Notes under the pieces: model-generated
The model's database searches: none
The model's input: the letters and a program-made list of their open reading frames with translations, nothing else
What the model was told of the DNA's origin: nothing
Shown: positions 64,000 through 64,000 of the stretch, piece by piece
Layout: every line of letters starts with the position of its first letter
Numbering within the stretch: position 1 is the first letter of the stretch
Translations under genes and position numbers: made by a program
Assembly: GCF_001721645.1 (NCBI RefSeq)
Contig: NZ_CP017141.1
Span: 620,001 to 684,000 of the forward strand
Direction of reading: 5' to 3'
Length of the DNA stretch: 64,000 nucleotides
Source of the DNA: Pedobacter steynii
GTDB taxonomy: Bacteria > Bacteroidota > Bacteroidia > Sphingobacteriales > Sphingobacteriaceae

Positions 64000-64000
64000 G

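Noticed and set aside
1..64000. CRISPR arrays, tRNA/rRNA genes, integrases, IS elements, attachment sites
   Set aside because: None were visible on either strand: no regularly spaced repeats, cloverleaf-like sequences or transposase motifs.

Overview
The window looks like chromosomal DNA of a Sphingobacteriaceae-type Bacteroidota, most like Pedobacter. This rests on a SusC/SusD glycan-uptake locus with a hybrid two-component sensor, TonB-dependent receptors, many lipoproteins with short N-terminal signals, TAnnTTTG-type promoter elements, A-rich ribosome-binding regions and moderate GC (near 40% by eye). No rRNA, tRNA, CRISPR array, integrase or insertion sequence was seen.

Layout. 1-9.1 kb: end of a YD-like protein, an M1 aminopeptidase, a DUF2911 protein, and an operon of a large secreted PIG-L deacetylase, a 30-residue membrane microprotein and an SSS symporter. 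9.1-14.5 kb: azoreductase with a Crp-type regulator, then two M57 metalloprotease lipoproteins flanking a membrane-anchored TPR-HTH regulator. Both protease genes carry the same 17-bp upstream motif at the same distance from a -7-like element. 14.5-16 kb: two decayed genes (a MATE transporter relic and a frameshifted YhcG/DUF1016 nuclease). 16-26 kb: DoxX, TetR with a perfect palindromic operator, an AlkB-like dioxygenase, a tandem pair of miniature M16-like secreted proteins with duplicated promoters and terminators, a LytTR response regulator with an Hpt protein, DinB, pyruvate carboxylase and an M23-like protein.

26-45.4 kb holds a class I lanthipeptide system. A leftward operon (two DUF3526-type ABC permeases, a TonB-dependent receptor, an ATPase) diverges from a rightward operon (C39-peptidase ABC exporter, LanB glutamylation protein, separate SpaB_C elimination protein, LanC-like protein). 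The likely precursor, a 63-residue peptide with a pinensin-like leader, a Gly-Gly site and two core cysteines, lies 5.3 kb away beyond a GH18 lipoprotein, an RbsD-like lipoprotein and a GH116 enzyme. A TTGCAAC-N3-GTTGCAA palindrome at its promoter recurs, nearly intact, in the divergent promoter region of the biosynthesis and export operons, which ties the parts together. The LanC-like protein has lost two of the three usual zinc ligands and carries a long C-terminal extension, so the final product may not be a standard lanthionine peptide.

45.6-64 kb: a Tat-exported GH43-like propeller protein, a DUF6266 protein, a PqqB-like hydrolase with an S41 tail-specific protease, then a polysaccharide utilisation locus (SusC, SusD, GH130, MFS, a predicted alpha/alpha-barrel protein). 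Its hybrid two-component regulator runs off the right edge. A pair of direct repeats spaced 21 bp lies upstream of susC, as expected for that regulator family. An M19 dipeptidase-like gene sits between the regulator and susC.
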